Shown here: positions 7,071 to 15,305 of the stretch, piece after piece
Layout of the letters: each line of letters begins with the position of its first letter
How positions within the stretch are numbered: the first letter of the stretch is position 1
NCBI RefSeq assembly: GCF_003788695.1
Contig: NZ_RARA01000027.1
Location: 136,687 to 156,071 of the forward strand
DNA: 19,385 bases
Direction: 5' to 3'
Origin: Candidatus Cardinium hertigii
GTDB lineage: Bacteria; Bacteroidota; Bacteroidia; Cytophagales_A; Amoebophilaceae
Made by a program: the position numbers and the translations under genes
Notes under the pieces: generated by a model
Told to the model about the DNA's origin: nothing
The model's input: only the letters and a program-made list of their open reading frames with translations
Database searches by the model: none

Positions 7071-8198
7071 TTGCAATTTTTAGTAGAACATGAAGATCAG
7101 TGTTCCAAGGCTAGAGCGGGGCTTATCACTACTGGTAAAGGAACCATTCAGACCCCCATCTTTATGCCAGTAGGTACGCTTGGATCAGTAAAGTCCATTC
7201 CACAAAATGTCTTACAGGATCATATTAACGCTGATATTATTTTAGGAAACACCTATCATCTGTATCTTCGACCCGGAATGCAAGTGCTAGATGCAGCAGG
7301 TGGGCTCCATTCTTTTATGGAATGGCATCGGCCGATCTTAACAGATAGTGGGGGGTACCAGGTGTATTCCTTAGCTAAAAATCGCAGCCTTACAGAAGAA
7401 GGCGTTACATTTCGCTCTCACATAGATGGATCAAAACAGCTATTTACACCAGAATCTGTGATTGACATACAGCGCAGTATTGGTTCTGACATTATGATGG
7501 TATTAGATGAATGTACCCCTTATCCCTGCAGTTACAGCTATGCTAAAGATTCCATGGAACGTACCCATCGCTGGCTAAAAAGGGGGAGTGACCATTTTGA
7601 TGCTACGCTAACTGAGCAAAATGCATACCAAGCGCTTTTTGCAATTGTACAAGGAAGTGTCTATAAAGATTTACGTATACAATCTGCGGAAGCTATAGCT
7701 GCAGCCGACAGATTTGGTAACGCCATTGGTGGGGTATGCCACCCTACAGGTCAATTGTATGAAATCACAGAACTCGTTTGCGATATCTTGCCTAAGCACA
7801 AACCGCGCTATTTAATGGGCGTTGGAACACCGTTAGATCTGTTAGAATGCATTGCATTAGGTGTCGATATGTTTGATTGTGTGATGCCCACTCGCAATGG
7901 GCGCAATGGAACATTATTTACAACAGCAGGTATTATAAACATTAAAAACAGCAAATGGAAAACGGATTGTAGTCCTATAGATGCCCAGCTCAGTAATGCG
8001 CTTAGTGGACATTACTCAAAAGCCTATTTGCGCCACTTGATTATTTCTAAGGAGCCCTTAGGCCTTCAATTGGCTAGCGTACATAATTTAACTTTTTATC
8101 TATGGCTCGTTCGACAGGCTAGAAAACAGATTCAGCAGAATAATTTTGTTGCATGGAAAAACCATGTCCTTCAAACCATCATGAAAAAAATCTCATAA
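7071..8198 (+). CDS. tgt: Queuine tRNA-ribosyltransferase (tRNA-guanine transglycosylase)
   Basis: Tgt exchanges guanine-34 of tRNAs with GUN anticodons for a 7-deazaguanine on the queuosine pathway. TDSGGYQVYSL carries catalytic Asp92. GVDMFDCVMPTRNGRNGTLF carries the nucleophile Asp269 and the tRNA-recognition loop. SDIMMVLDECTP, IVQGSVYKDLR and YLMGVGTPLDLLE are also standard. The length of 375 residues is typical. The start is TTG: an in-frame TAG at 7059-7061 excludes any earlier start, and the N-terminus QFLVEHEDQCSKARAG aligns with family starts. The zinc-site cysteines of the canonical PECDCYTC segment are replaced (Leu307, Asn309, Ser312), while the histidine ligand is kept (His338). 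I suspect this is shared by many Bacteroidota Tgts but cannot confirm it. The gene ends 5 bp before the permease gene, indicating an operon. Confidence 0.95.
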   Translation: MQFLVEHEDQCSKARAGLITTGKGTIQTPIFMPVGTLGSVKSIPQNVLQDHINADIILGNTYHLYLRPGMQVLDAAGGLHSFMEWHRPILTDSGGYQVYSLAKNRSLTEEGVTFRSHIDGSKQLFTPESVIDIQRSIGSDIMMVLDECTPYPCSYSYAKDSMERTHRWLKRGSDHFDATLTEQNAYQALFAIVQGSVYKDLRIQSAEAIAAADRFGNAIGGVCHPTGQLYEITELVCDILPKHKPRYLMGVGTPLDLLECIALGVDMFDCVMPTRNGRNGTLFTTAGIINIKNSKWKTDCSPIDAQLSNALSGHYSKAYLRHLIISKEPLGLQLASVHNLTFYLWLVRQARKQIQQNNFVAWKNHVLQTIMKKIS

Positions 8199-8203
8199 GC
8201 ATA

Positions 8204-9283
8204 ATGAAGCTACTAGATAAATATATTTTCAAAAAGTTTTTTGGCACTTTTTTGGTTATGCTGGGTGTCATCATCATACTTATTATGCTCATTCACGTAA
8301 CAGAAAACGTAAGTAATTTTAAAAAGTATAAGGTTCCTTTTAAAGAAATCTTTCATTATTACTGCGTATTGTTACCCTACATGGTTAACCTTTTGGCCCC
8401 TATTATTGTTTTTGCTACCACCATTTGGGTTACCACTAGGTTAGCCCAACGATCTGAGATTATTGCCCTATTAAGCGGCGGGGTACGTTTTAATCGTGTG
8501 GCAAAACCCTATCTAATGATTGCATGGATGCTGACTGGAGCCAATTTTTACTTAACAGGCTGGTTGCTAGCAGGTGCAAGCAAGGAACGGATTAAGTTTG
8601 AAACAAAATATCTCAACATGGGATTCACTAATAATACGCCACCGCCTTACCTACACCTCAAAACAGGACCTGACCAATACCTCCATATCCATACCTACTA
8701 TGCCCACATAAATACTGGATATGATATAAGCTTAGACAGCTACAAAAATACTGAGCTCTTAGAACGATTGCATGCTGCAGTGATTACATGGAATGCAACC
8801 GATCAAGTATGGATATTACAATCTTGGAAAAAACGTACTTTTTTTCCAAAACATGAAGAGATTACAGAAGGACATAGCCTTACACTTCCCTTAGAGATAC
8901 ATCCAGAAGATTTTGAGATTAACCCTAATCTAAAAGAGGGGTTAACGCTTCCCGAATTAGATATACATATTCAAAAACTTATGGCTAAAGGAAATGATAA
9001 TGTACGTTTTTTTAAAGCAGAAAAATATATCCGATATATGACTCCCTTTGCCATTATCATTCTTATTGCATTGGGTTTCTTAGTCGCTGTTCATAAGCCT
9101 AGAAGTGGTGTGGGAGGACAAATTACTTTGGGTTTTATACTAGCTTGCTTCTATATCTCGCTCTTTTTATCTTCCAAGATTGTGGTAGAGGCACAAAGTG
9201 CGCATCCACTGCTGAACATATGGATGCCCAATATCATCTTTTCAATTTTATGTATTATATTTTATCGATTGGTACCTAAATAA
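8204..9283 (+). CDS. LptF/LptG-family permease (YjgP/YjgQ)
   Basis: This 359-residue inner-membrane protein has the LptF/LptG layout. The first membrane helix comes soon after MKLLDKYIFKKFFGTFLVML. Two more helices follow around residues 50-85 and 105-130, then a periplasmic beta-rich domain of about 150 residues, and three C-terminal helices from AEKYIRYMTPFAIIILIALG. The stretch RLAQRSEIIALLSGGVRFNRV after the second helix matches the cytoplasmic coupling region that contacts LptB. The frame is open 17 codons further upstream, inside tgt. The Met at 8204 is chosen because it directly precedes the conserved LLDKYIFKKF. It probably works with LptB (6108-6839) in LPS export. Bacteroidota often carry two such genes and only one is seen, so F versus G is not assigned. 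The gene follows tgt by 5 bp and is probably co-transcribed with it. Confidence 0.88.
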   Translation: MKLLDKYIFKKFFGTFLVMLGVIIILIMLIHVTENVSNFKKYKVPFKEIFHYYCVLLPYMVNLLAPIIVFATTIWVTTRLAQRSEIIALLSGGVRFNRVAKPYLMIAWMLTGANFYLTGWLLAGASKERIKFETKYLNMGFTNNTPPPYLHLKTGPDQYLHIHTYYAHINTGYDISLDSYKNTELLERLHAAVITWNATDQVWILQSWKKRTFFPKHEEITEGHSLTLPLEIHPEDFEINPNLKEGLTLPELDIHIQKLMAKGNDNVRFFKAEKYIRYMTPFAIIILIALGFLVAVHKPRSGVGGQITLGFILACFYISLFLSSKIVVEAQSAHPLLNIWMPNIIFSILCIIFYRLVPK

Positions 9284-9648
9284 TCAACCTTTATTGGTCG
9301 TAATCAAGGAGCGTCGTATATTTGCTTTTGTTCAAAAAATAGCAAGGGTAGTGGGCCCATTGTTTAAAAAGATACGCTACATGGAGAAGGCCGGTTGCAT
9401 AAAGAAGCTGGCTGCATTAGAAAGCACACTGTTTGGTTGCATAAGTATTATATGTATTTTTTCCTTTTGTATTTGGGTATTAGTAGCAAAAGGTTTTATT
9501 ATCAAATGAAAAATGATAAATTTTTTAATGTATTATATCCAAAGTATAGGACTCCAAGCAAAATCATGATTACAGGTCATAGGCCATCCATTTTGGATAG
9601 TCTATACCTGGGTAGCACGTCTATCAAAATTTAAAGAAACGCTTCACC
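9284..9648. other. Gap with only dubious small ORFs, possible gene remnant
   Basis: This 365-bp stretch has no convincing gene. A 71-codon frame (9294-9509, TTG start) would give a small protein with one hydrophobic segment near its C-terminus (LFGCISIICIFSFCIWVLVA). In a different frame, an ATG at 9506 opens a 42-residue peptide containing KIMITGHRPSILDSLYLG. Neither resembles a family I know. The overlapping short frames look more like a decayed membrane-protein gene than two real genes. No repeat element is present. Confidence 0.3.
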
Positions 9649-10188
9649 ATGCAGAAAAACATCCTTATTCTCACCACAACTGAGGCTGGTAATAAGTTTC
9701 CAGAAAATTTTAGTTGTTGGTGTGCGGGTGCTTTAGAAGCAAAAGGATGTAATACAGAAGTAGAAATAATAAAATTAGCGCAACTTACAGATCCCGAACC
9801 TATTCAGCTATTAGAACTAGAAAAAGAAAAGTTAAATAGTTTGCAAATAAATTTGAAATCAATAGAAAAACTGGTTTTAATCCTTCCAGAATGCAATAAT
9901 ATGCTACCCAGTGGTATAGATAGCTTGATGCAACTACTTGCTGTAAGAAAGCAATATAAAACATGTAAGTTGATAGCTATTGTCATGGATCCTTCTACAA
10001 ATAAGGATGGTGATGACCAAAATCATACACTGTTTGGTTATCCACTAGATAAATTGGACCTATTCTTTGGTAAAACTTTGCGTGTCAATCGTACACAAAT
10101 TAAAAATAGCCCAAGTGGAGATATGTGTAATCTTTTTTCAGAATGCTATAACGATCTTTGCACACTTATTCAGCAAATTATAGATTAA
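9649..10188 (+). CDS. Flavodoxin-fold protein, NADPH-dependent FMN reductase-like
   Basis: The protein has 179 residues. KNILILTTTEAGNKFPENFS at the N-terminus resembles the first beta strand and phosphate loop of the NADPH-dependent FMN reductase family. KLVLILPECNNMLPSGIDSLMQLL (about 75-98) resembles the conserved segment that usually reads TPEYN(x)SIPGxLKNxID. CKLIAIVMD follows as the next strand. The usual PEYN is PECN here, and the Ser-rich phosphate loop is not canonical, so FMN binding may be altered. Such enzymes reduce FMN or quinones in the cytoplasm, but the substrate cannot be inferred here. It stands alone, 365 bp after the permease gene and with an R fragment downstream. The fold call is moderate and the enzymatic call is weak. 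Confidence 0.55.
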   Translation: MQKNILILTTTEAGNKFPENFSCWCAGALEAKGCNTEVEIIKLAQLTDPEPIQLLELEKEKLNSLQINLKSIEKLVLILPECNNMLPSGIDSLMQLLAVRKQYKTCKLIAIVMDPSTNKDGDDQNHTLFGYPLDKLDLFFGKTLRVNRTQIKNSPSGDMCNLFSECYNDLCTLIQQIID

Positions 10189-10289
10189 TAAATAAAGGTG
10201 TAATGTAAGAGATGAACCATTGGAACCTTATAAAAGGTATACAGGGGATCTAAATAGTATGGGCATATCAAAAAACAGGCTAAATCATG

Positions 10290-10350
10290 GTATCCGTTCA
10301 GGCGCATGGCCTATGTGTATTCGTTCACGTTCGTACCAAACCAATTAGAA
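10290..10350 (+). repeat. R3: isolated left end of the R repeat
   Basis: GTATCCGTTCAG followed by GCGCATGGCCTATGTGTATTC, then CGTTCGTACC and CCAATTAGAAATAGTGCAA, matches the left 60 bp of R5 and R6. The interior and the right end are missing. It sits in the 275-bp gap between the flavodoxin-fold gene and the symporter fusion, about 40 bp upstream of a candidate promoter. Confidence 0.7.
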
Positions 10351-10387
10351 ATAGTGCAAATTTTTTATATAAAAAACAACCATATCC

Positions 10388-10416
10388 TTGGCTTTGTAGT
10401 AAAAATAACCTATAAT
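10388..10416 (+). promoter_or_regulatory. Candidate promoter for the symporter fusion gene
   Basis: TTGGCT (10388-10393) and TATAAT (10411-10416) are separated by exactly 17 bp, a classic sigma-70 arrangement. The likely start of transcription is about 40 bp upstream of the ATG at 10464. Bacteroidota usually use TTTG and TAnnTTTG boxes instead. A TTTG overlaps here (10393-10396), but the matching -7 box is not seen, so this remains a guess. Confidence 0.3.
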
Positions 10417-10463
10417 GAAGGGATGGATAATTACTGTTTTCTAATACCTTATTTAATTATTGT

Positions 10464-13400
10464 ATGATACAATTGACTATGCCACTCCTGATGATGGGTT
10501 TTTTTCTGACATTAACCTTATTGGTAGGCCTTTTTTTTAGTAGAAAAACCACTACCCTGCGGGAGTATGCGGTAGGTAATAAAAAATTTGCTACAGCTAC
10601 TTTGGTAGCTACGGTATTGGCTACTAATTTTGGAGGGGCAATTTTAGTACGTACTATACAACAGGTCCATAATATTGGCCTTTATTGGATAATTCTTTCG
10701 CTTGGCGTTAGCTTAGCTAGATGGCTTATCAGTCCGTTGGCATTGCGTATGGCTCCATTTATGCACCACCTTTCTATGCCAGAATCTATAGGCAGTATAT
10801 ATGGTAAATATCCAAGAATTATTACCTCTCTAGCTAGTATTTGCTCCTATATTGCTACCATTGCTGTCCAAATCACTGTAATGTCCCAAACCATCGGCAT
10901 ATGCATAAATTCAGTTAATCCTAATAATCCTAAATATATTACCATATTAGCTACCTTAATCCTTATTGTATATTCTGCTTTTGGAGGTATTCGTGCGGTT
11001 ACCTTTACAGATGTATTACAGTTTTTAACATTCTCCATCATTATTCCTCTCCTAACTTGGTTTATGTTCGAAAACATCCACAAACCAGCTACAGAAGTTA
11101 TTTCTTTTTTATGTACTCAAGACAAATTTCAGTTTAGCACTGTATTCCATTTTGATACTAAACTAATAGGTACCATTTTGCTAATTTTGGGAGCGGTGGC
11201 AGCTTTTATAGAACCTACCACTATGCAGAGAATATACATGTCTTCTGGCCCTATCCAGGCTAAAAAGGTTCTTGTTTATTCTGGACTTTTTGACCTTATT
11301 ATAAAGTGTATTATATTCTTACTTGGTCTATTTGTTTATGTAGCAGAACCTGCACTGTTGAAAACAGACATTTGGCCTTATATAATGGAACATATTTCTC
11401 CTTTTTTCACAGGGCTGGTTTCTATCAGTTTACTAGCCATGACCATGTCTACAGCTGATTCTTGTTTAAACATATGCGCTGTTATGGTTAGCCATGATAT
11501 TGTCGAAAGTATACGAGGGAAAAAATCAAATTCCTATGCCTATCAACTCCAATTGGCTAGATTAACTACTTTATTTGTAGGTCTATCTGCTATGGTTTTG
11601 GCTCTTTTTTATAATGATTTATTAAAATTAATGTTTTTAATTTTAGATGTGTATGTTCCTATAGTAACGGCCTCTTTTTTCTTAGCTATTTTTGGATTTC
11701 GAGGTACTGGGCGTACTGCTTTAATCGGTATGGCTACCGGTGTAGTAACTATTCTGGTTTGGAATAAGTGGGTGAGATCATTGGAATCGACCATGGACAT
11801 AGATGGTGCATTTGTTGCCATGCTGGCCAATGGGTTAGCCATGTTGGCTGCACACTATTTGCTGCCCCAACCATCCGGTACTGGCTGGGTAGAGCCAGAT
11901 GATGAACTCAAGCAGATTAGGCAAGCTAATGCACGAAAAAAAGCGCGCAGAAAAGCATCATTTAAAGCGCTCTTTTTAAGAGATAATTTGGCTAAGCTAA
12001 AGCCAACATCTACTATCCTAATAGGGGTAGGGATCTATATTACCATTACTACGTTGCTAACACTTGGCATAATAGGCACCAAAAAATACTTAACCGCTTG
12101 GCTTATATTGCAAATCGTTGTAGGTAGCTGTTTTGTAGGTTATGCAGTTTTTTTTCAATATATAGGTTCCTTAAAAAGGGAAATTCCAAGCTGGATAATT
12201 GGAAAATATTGGTTAATAGGTTTAATATTTTGCTTTCCTATAAATACGTTTTGGCACTGGTGGTATATAACCGATCCGTTATTTACCGAAACATTGGTGT
12301 TAACGCACTTGGCTGTAGCTTTATGGATATTGCCTTTGGATCTGGGATTGCTGGTAACGATACCATTAACCGTTATTTACTTTATTTGTTTTACTTCGGG
12401 GCTTCCATGTTGGCCATCAGGAAATCTACCATTATATCTATTAGGGGAAAGGTTATTGATATTTTCTCTGATTATTTACACTAAATTGCAAGTAACTGCT
12501 CAGGAAAATCAAAATCGTTACCTAAGAAATAAGCAAAAACTAAGAGAAGAGCAAAAACTCAAAAACATTGCCTACAATTTGCATATCACTTCTCCAGCTG
12601 CTCATAATGAGCTGGAGGAAGATGGCCTGATTTTAGAAAAAGTAGTGAAAGATGTTACGCAATCTATTACATTTTTAGATGGGAATCCGTTATATAAACA
12701 AGATTTCCAGAGTATTATAAATAAGTTTTCCGAATGGGCGCTGTTTTTAAAAAAACAAGCCAAATCTAAAGATCATATACTCTTACTACCAACTGAAATT
12801 ACCTTGGATGACCTGATTAACAGGGTGGAAAATGCTTTAGAACGAGAGATACAGTATGCACCTAGACTACTTATAGAGCACAAAGATCACATGCTTCCAG
12901 TTAAGATCACATGTGATGTCAACCAGATCATCCATTTACTGGTTACAGCTGTTGTACGTACTATTGACCCAGACCATTTAGATAAACCATTTGTAAAAAT
13001 ACAACTACATACTACCCAATTAAAATATAAGATAAGTGATCCAATCGAAAACGAATACCATCCCTTGATGGACTTTTCGGCTATAGCCCTAGTGATTAGT
13101 AACGCTACTGTTCTTCCAACGGAATTCCCAAAAATTCAAAATTCTTATGAATATATTACCGATACGCCGGAAGATAAAAAGCATACCAGAACACTAACGC
13201 CAGCATGTATGGACCTCGGAAAGAAAACCATAGAACGCATTATCCATGCACACTATGGTTACCTAGAAATGTCTACTCAAAAGGTCATGTTACTGGTATT
13301 GCCTTGGAATGTTACCAATATTCGAGAGGAGATGATCTCTAAATTACCTATGGAATCGTTAACATCAGAAGCACCTATAACCGAAAAGGAACAGGGAGAT

Positions 13401-13997
13401 GCTATGATGGTGCTAATGCATTTCCATGATTATGTTTGTCAAATATCTGAGGTGGATCCAGGCGTAATTGCTGAGATACTTTTATTACTAAGGCGTTGTT
13501 ATGGTGTTAAGCGACACGCATCAGGCCAGTTATTCTATGTTCGCGCGGTAGGTATTGCCCAATTAGTAGCTACATGGATTTTTCATTCTCCTAAGCCCAT
13601 TTACGCTGCCTTACTCTATGACTTAATACGATACACCCGCTTGCCGCTTTCTTATATTAAGAGCAATTATAATATAGGTATTTTTTGTTTTGTAGAAAAT
13701 GTGCTCAGCATAGATAAACACCAAGAGCTAGCCGAATCTTTGTTCTACATAAGCAATCGCTTTAAAGAAGCCATCAACCAAGATCACCTTTCTGTACTTT
13801 ATATCAAATTGGCAGAACGCCTTTATGATCTACGCCATGCTGAAGGCTATACCAAATTAGAAGAGGTTAAGTATATGGTCAAAGAGACCCTTACAGTAGA
13901 TATTGAATTAGCAAGGAATTATTTAGAACCTGAAATAGCAACCGCATTGGAAACGGCTGCACAACATGCATTGGAGATCTGTAAAGGGCAAATATAG
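10464..13997 (+). CDS. Sodium:solute symporter fused to a degenerate kinase-like region and an inactive-looking RelA/SpoT-type HD domain
   Basis: Residues 1-470 are a PutP-type SSS-family transporter with many hydrophobic helices. Typical parts are FFSRKTTTLREYAVGNKKF, ATNFGGAILVRT and YSAFGGIRAVTFTDVLQF. A basic linker follows (about 480-510, RKKARRKASFKALF), then five or six further helices (about 515-690) and a charged coil. Residues 700-970 align loosely with histidine kinases, but no H-box, N-box or Gly-rich ATP loop survives; the position of the N-box reads CDVNQIIHLLVTAVVRTI (from 817). Residues 1010-1177 resemble the RelA/SpoT (p)ppGpp hydrolase domain: AALLYDLIRYTRLPLSYIKS and LYIKLAERLYDLRHAEG. 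The HDxxED motif is YDLIRY (Y1052, D1053), the first His is Arg1027 and the distal Asp is Glu1118, so hydrolysis is unlikely. SSS-kinase fusions of the CbrA kind are known. The HD extension is unfamiliar to me. The frame is continuous. Confidence 0.8.
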   Translation: MIQLTMPLLMMGFFLTLTLLVGLFFSRKTTTLREYAVGNKKFATATLVATVLATNFGGAILVRTIQQVHNIGLYWIILSLGVSLARWLISPLALRMAPFMHHLSMPESIGSIYGKYPRIITSLASICSYIATIAVQITVMSQTIGICINSVNPNNPKYITILATLILIVYSAFGGIRAVTFTDVLQFLTFSIIIPLLTWFMFENIHKPATEVISFLCTQDKFQFSTVFHFDTKLIGTILLILGAVAAFIEPTTMQRIYMSSGPIQAKKVLVYSGLFDLIIKCIIFLLGLFVYVAEPALLKTDIWPYIMEHISPFFTGLVSISLLAMTMSTADSCLNICAVMVSHDIVESIRGKKSNSYAYQLQLARLTTLFVGLSAMVLALFYNDLLKLMFLILDVYVPIVTASFFLAIFGFRGTGRTALIGMATGVVTILVWNKWVRSLESTMDIDGAFVAMLANGLAMLAAHYLLPQPSGTGWVEPDDELKQIRQANARKKARRKASFKALFLRDNLAKLKPTSTILIGVGIYITITTLLTLGIIGTKKYLTAWLILQIVVGSCFVGYAVFFQYIGSLKREIPSWIIGKYWLIGLIFCFPINTFWHWWYITDPLFTETLVLTHLAVALWILPLDLGLLVTIPLTVIYFICFTSGLPCWPSGNLPLYLLGERLLIFSLIIYTKLQVTAQENQNRYLRNKQKLREEQKLKNIAYNLHITSPAAHNELEEDGLILEKVVKDVTQSITFLDGNPLYKQDFQSIINKFSEWALFLKKQAKSKDHILLLPTEITLDDLINRVENALEREIQYAPRLLIEHKDHMLPVKITCDVNQIIHLLVTAVVRTIDPDHLDKPFVKIQLHTTQLKYKISDPIENEYHPLMDFSAIALVISNATVLPTEFPKIQNSYEYITDTPEDKKHTRTLTPACMDLGKKTIERIIHAHYGYLEMSTQKVMLLVLPWNVTNIREEMISKLPMESLTSEAPITEKEQGDAMMVLMHFHDYVCQISEVDPGVIAEILLLLRRCYGVKRHASGQLFYVRAVGIAQLVATWIFHSPKPIYAALLYDLIRYTRLPLSYIKSNYNIGIFCFVENVLSIDKHQELAESLFYISNRFKEAINQDHLSVLYIKLAERLYDLRHAEGYTKLEEVKYMVKETLTVDIELARNYLEPEIATALETAAQHALEICKGQI

Positions 13998-14109
13998 TTC
14001 TATCCATATACTATATCATTACATATTTTTTGCACAGGGCATTTATAGAAAATAGATAATAGTAGCTATGTACGAAATGTACATAAGTCATTCGTAGTAT
14101 CCGTTCACT

Positions 14110-14201
14110 CAATGGCGTCAACTTAAGGTTTAGCTGTTATTGATAACCAAGTAGAATAGGAGGGTAGGCTAATCATGAATTGCCTTAAGTTGACGCCATT
14201 G
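14110..14201 (+). mobile_element. 92-bp MITE, copy 2
   Basis: Perfect 19-bp terminal inverted repeats (CAATGGCGTCAACTTAAGG at 14110-14128 and its complement at 14183-14201) are flanked by the perfect 10-bp duplication TCCGTTCACT (14100-14109 and 14202-14211). Its right 44 bp match the IS end at 240-283 at 41 positions. It is therefore probably an internally deleted relative of that IS, mobilised by its transposase. Confidence 0.92.
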
Positions 14202-14397
14202 TCCGTTCACTTGCGTGGCAGCCATGTTTTAAAATTATTAATAATTAATGATTTTATCCATTTTAAAAAAACTACTTCTTTTAAAGCTACTTTTTTTGCT
14301 TGATCAAAAAAAGTAGCCAAAAAAAATCAAGCGCTGGTGAACAAAGCTGTTTAAAATTTCAGCCTAAAATCTAAAAATCAAAACTCGCCCTCTACGG

Positions 14398-14523
14398 TTA
14401 CTCAATGGATTTGGGAAGCTGGCAAGGCGCGCAAGGGTGAAGCGCACGCAGCATAGTACGAACTATGCGAGTACGCTGAATCCCGAAACGGAACGCAGCC
14501 AGCTTTTCAAAGACGAAGAGTAA
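14398..14523. repeat. GC-rich long imperfect palindrome inside R4
   Basis: TTACTC (14398-14403) pairs with GAGTAA (14518-14523), AAGCTGGC (14416-14423) with GCCAGCTT (14498-14505), and GCATAGT (14451-14457) with ACTATGC (14462-14468) across the loop ACGA. Sequence between these arms pairs only partly. It is much richer in G and C than its surroundings and absent from the other R copies. It could form a cruciform or an RNA hairpin. Its origin is unknown, possibly a separate short palindromic element. Confidence 0.7.
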
Positions 14524-14719
14524 GCTCAAACAGGCTGATTTTCTACCAGCTTTCAGACTAAAATTTTCTAATCACAGCTTTGTTCAAGGCGCGTTTTTTA
14601 TAATCTTGCATTATTATGCTATTCCTAATGGGTACGAACATGGATATATATATAAGCCACATGACTGAACGGATACTTAGAGACCGTTGCCATAGACAAT
14701 TTAAAATATACATATTTCT

Positions 14720-14779
14720 GCCACGCAAAGTGAACGGATACAAATAATCAATAGATTAGTCATATTTGTGAACGGATGC
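14720..14779 (+). repeat. Two stray R right ends next to rbfA
   Basis: GCCACGCAAAGTGAACGGATAC (14720-14741, given in two parts because the last ten bases are the terminal signature) and GTGAACGGATGC (about 14768-14779) are leftover R right ends. The second lies 3 bp from the stop codon of rbfA (14782-14784). They suggest further R insertions that have since decayed or been deleted. Confidence 0.55.
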
Positions 14780-14781
14780 AA

Positions 14782-15150
14782 TTATGATTCAATAATGTTT
14801 AATTGATCAATTAGAGCAGTAACACGGGCTCCTTGCATAACCGTCTCATCCATACAAAATTTTAAATCTGGTACCTTACGTATTTTATTAGCTATTCTTT
14901 GGCCTAGTAATCTCTTGATAGTATTTTTCTGATAATTAATAATTTTTAAAATTTTTTCTTTATCCCTATTTAAGGAAAGGCTCAAATAAACCTTGGCCAT
15001 ACTCAAATCCCTGCCTAAATAAACAGCTGTAACAGAAATAAAAGCATTACTAAATAAGATGGCTTTTTCTGTTAAAAAGAGTGCACCTAACTCTTTTTGT
15101 ATCATCTTAGCCATTTGTTCTTGTCTAAACGTATATATGTTTTGTGCCAT
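14782..15150 (-). CDS. rbfA: 30S ribosome-binding factor A
   Basis: RbfA binds the maturing 30S subunit near 16S rRNA helix 1 and helps the late steps of assembly and cold growth. The sequence shows the KH-like pattern: FRQEQMAKMIQKELGALF at the N-terminus, SVTAVYLGRDLSMAKVYLSL in the middle, then IKRLLGQRIANKIRKVPDLKF and a final short acidic helix (ALIDQLNIIES). An upstream Met at 15186 is in frame. I chose the one at 15150 (MAQNIYTFRQEQ), which gives 122 residues, because the extra 12 residues have no counterpart in the family as I know it. In many bacteria rbfA follows infB directly. Here it is on the same strand but 3.7 kb further on, behind rluD, the ComEA-like gene and dacA. R fragments flank both ends. 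Confidence 0.85.
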   Translation of the reverse strand: MAQNIYTFRQEQMAKMIQKELGALFLTEKAILFSNAFISVTAVYLGRDLSMAKVYLSLSLNRDKEKILKIINYQKNTIKRLLGQRIANKIRKVPDLKFCMDETVMQGARVTALIDQLNIIES

Positions 15151-15305
15151 CTTTTGCTTACATAATGCATTAAATTTTTTATGCATAAATAAAAATAAAT
15201 AAATAAAAATAAATAAACGTGTTCTTTTACACCCTTGACAAGGATATTATTCCAAACAGGAACGTGGCTTGCAAAACTGTGCAAAGAAAAGTAAGGCAAA
15301 TAAAG

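Larger units (their letters stand above)
14097..14676 (-). repeat. R4: long R element (reverse orientation) with MITE and palindromic insert
   Basis: Read on the minus strand, the left end is GTATCCGTTCAGTCATGTGG (from 14676) and the right end is AGTGAACGGATAC at 14097-14109, interrupted by the MITE at 14110-14201. Outside the MITE and the core it matches R6 over long blocks, including the hairpin GCTACTTTTTTTG / CAAAAAAAGTAGC and ACAAAGCTGTTT. The core differs: R6 has a short GC hairpin where R4 has a long GC-rich palindrome (14398-14523). It fills the space between the 3' ends of convergent genes. It has no transposase and would need one in trans. A 22-codon hydrophobic mini-ORF begins at 14248. 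Confidence 0.8.

Noticed and set aside
12209..12484. 91-codon plus-strand frame inside the symporter fusion
   Set aside because: It is out of frame with a continuous, well-conserved reading frame and has no motif of its own.
14558..14743. 61-codon minus-strand frame in R4
   Set aside because: It covers repeat ends only, is not preserved in R6 and has no recognisable product.
15183..15222. AT-rich ATAAATAAAAATAAAT run upstream of rbfA considered as an origin or operator
   Set aside because: It is a simple-sequence run without DnaA boxes or any symmetric binding site.
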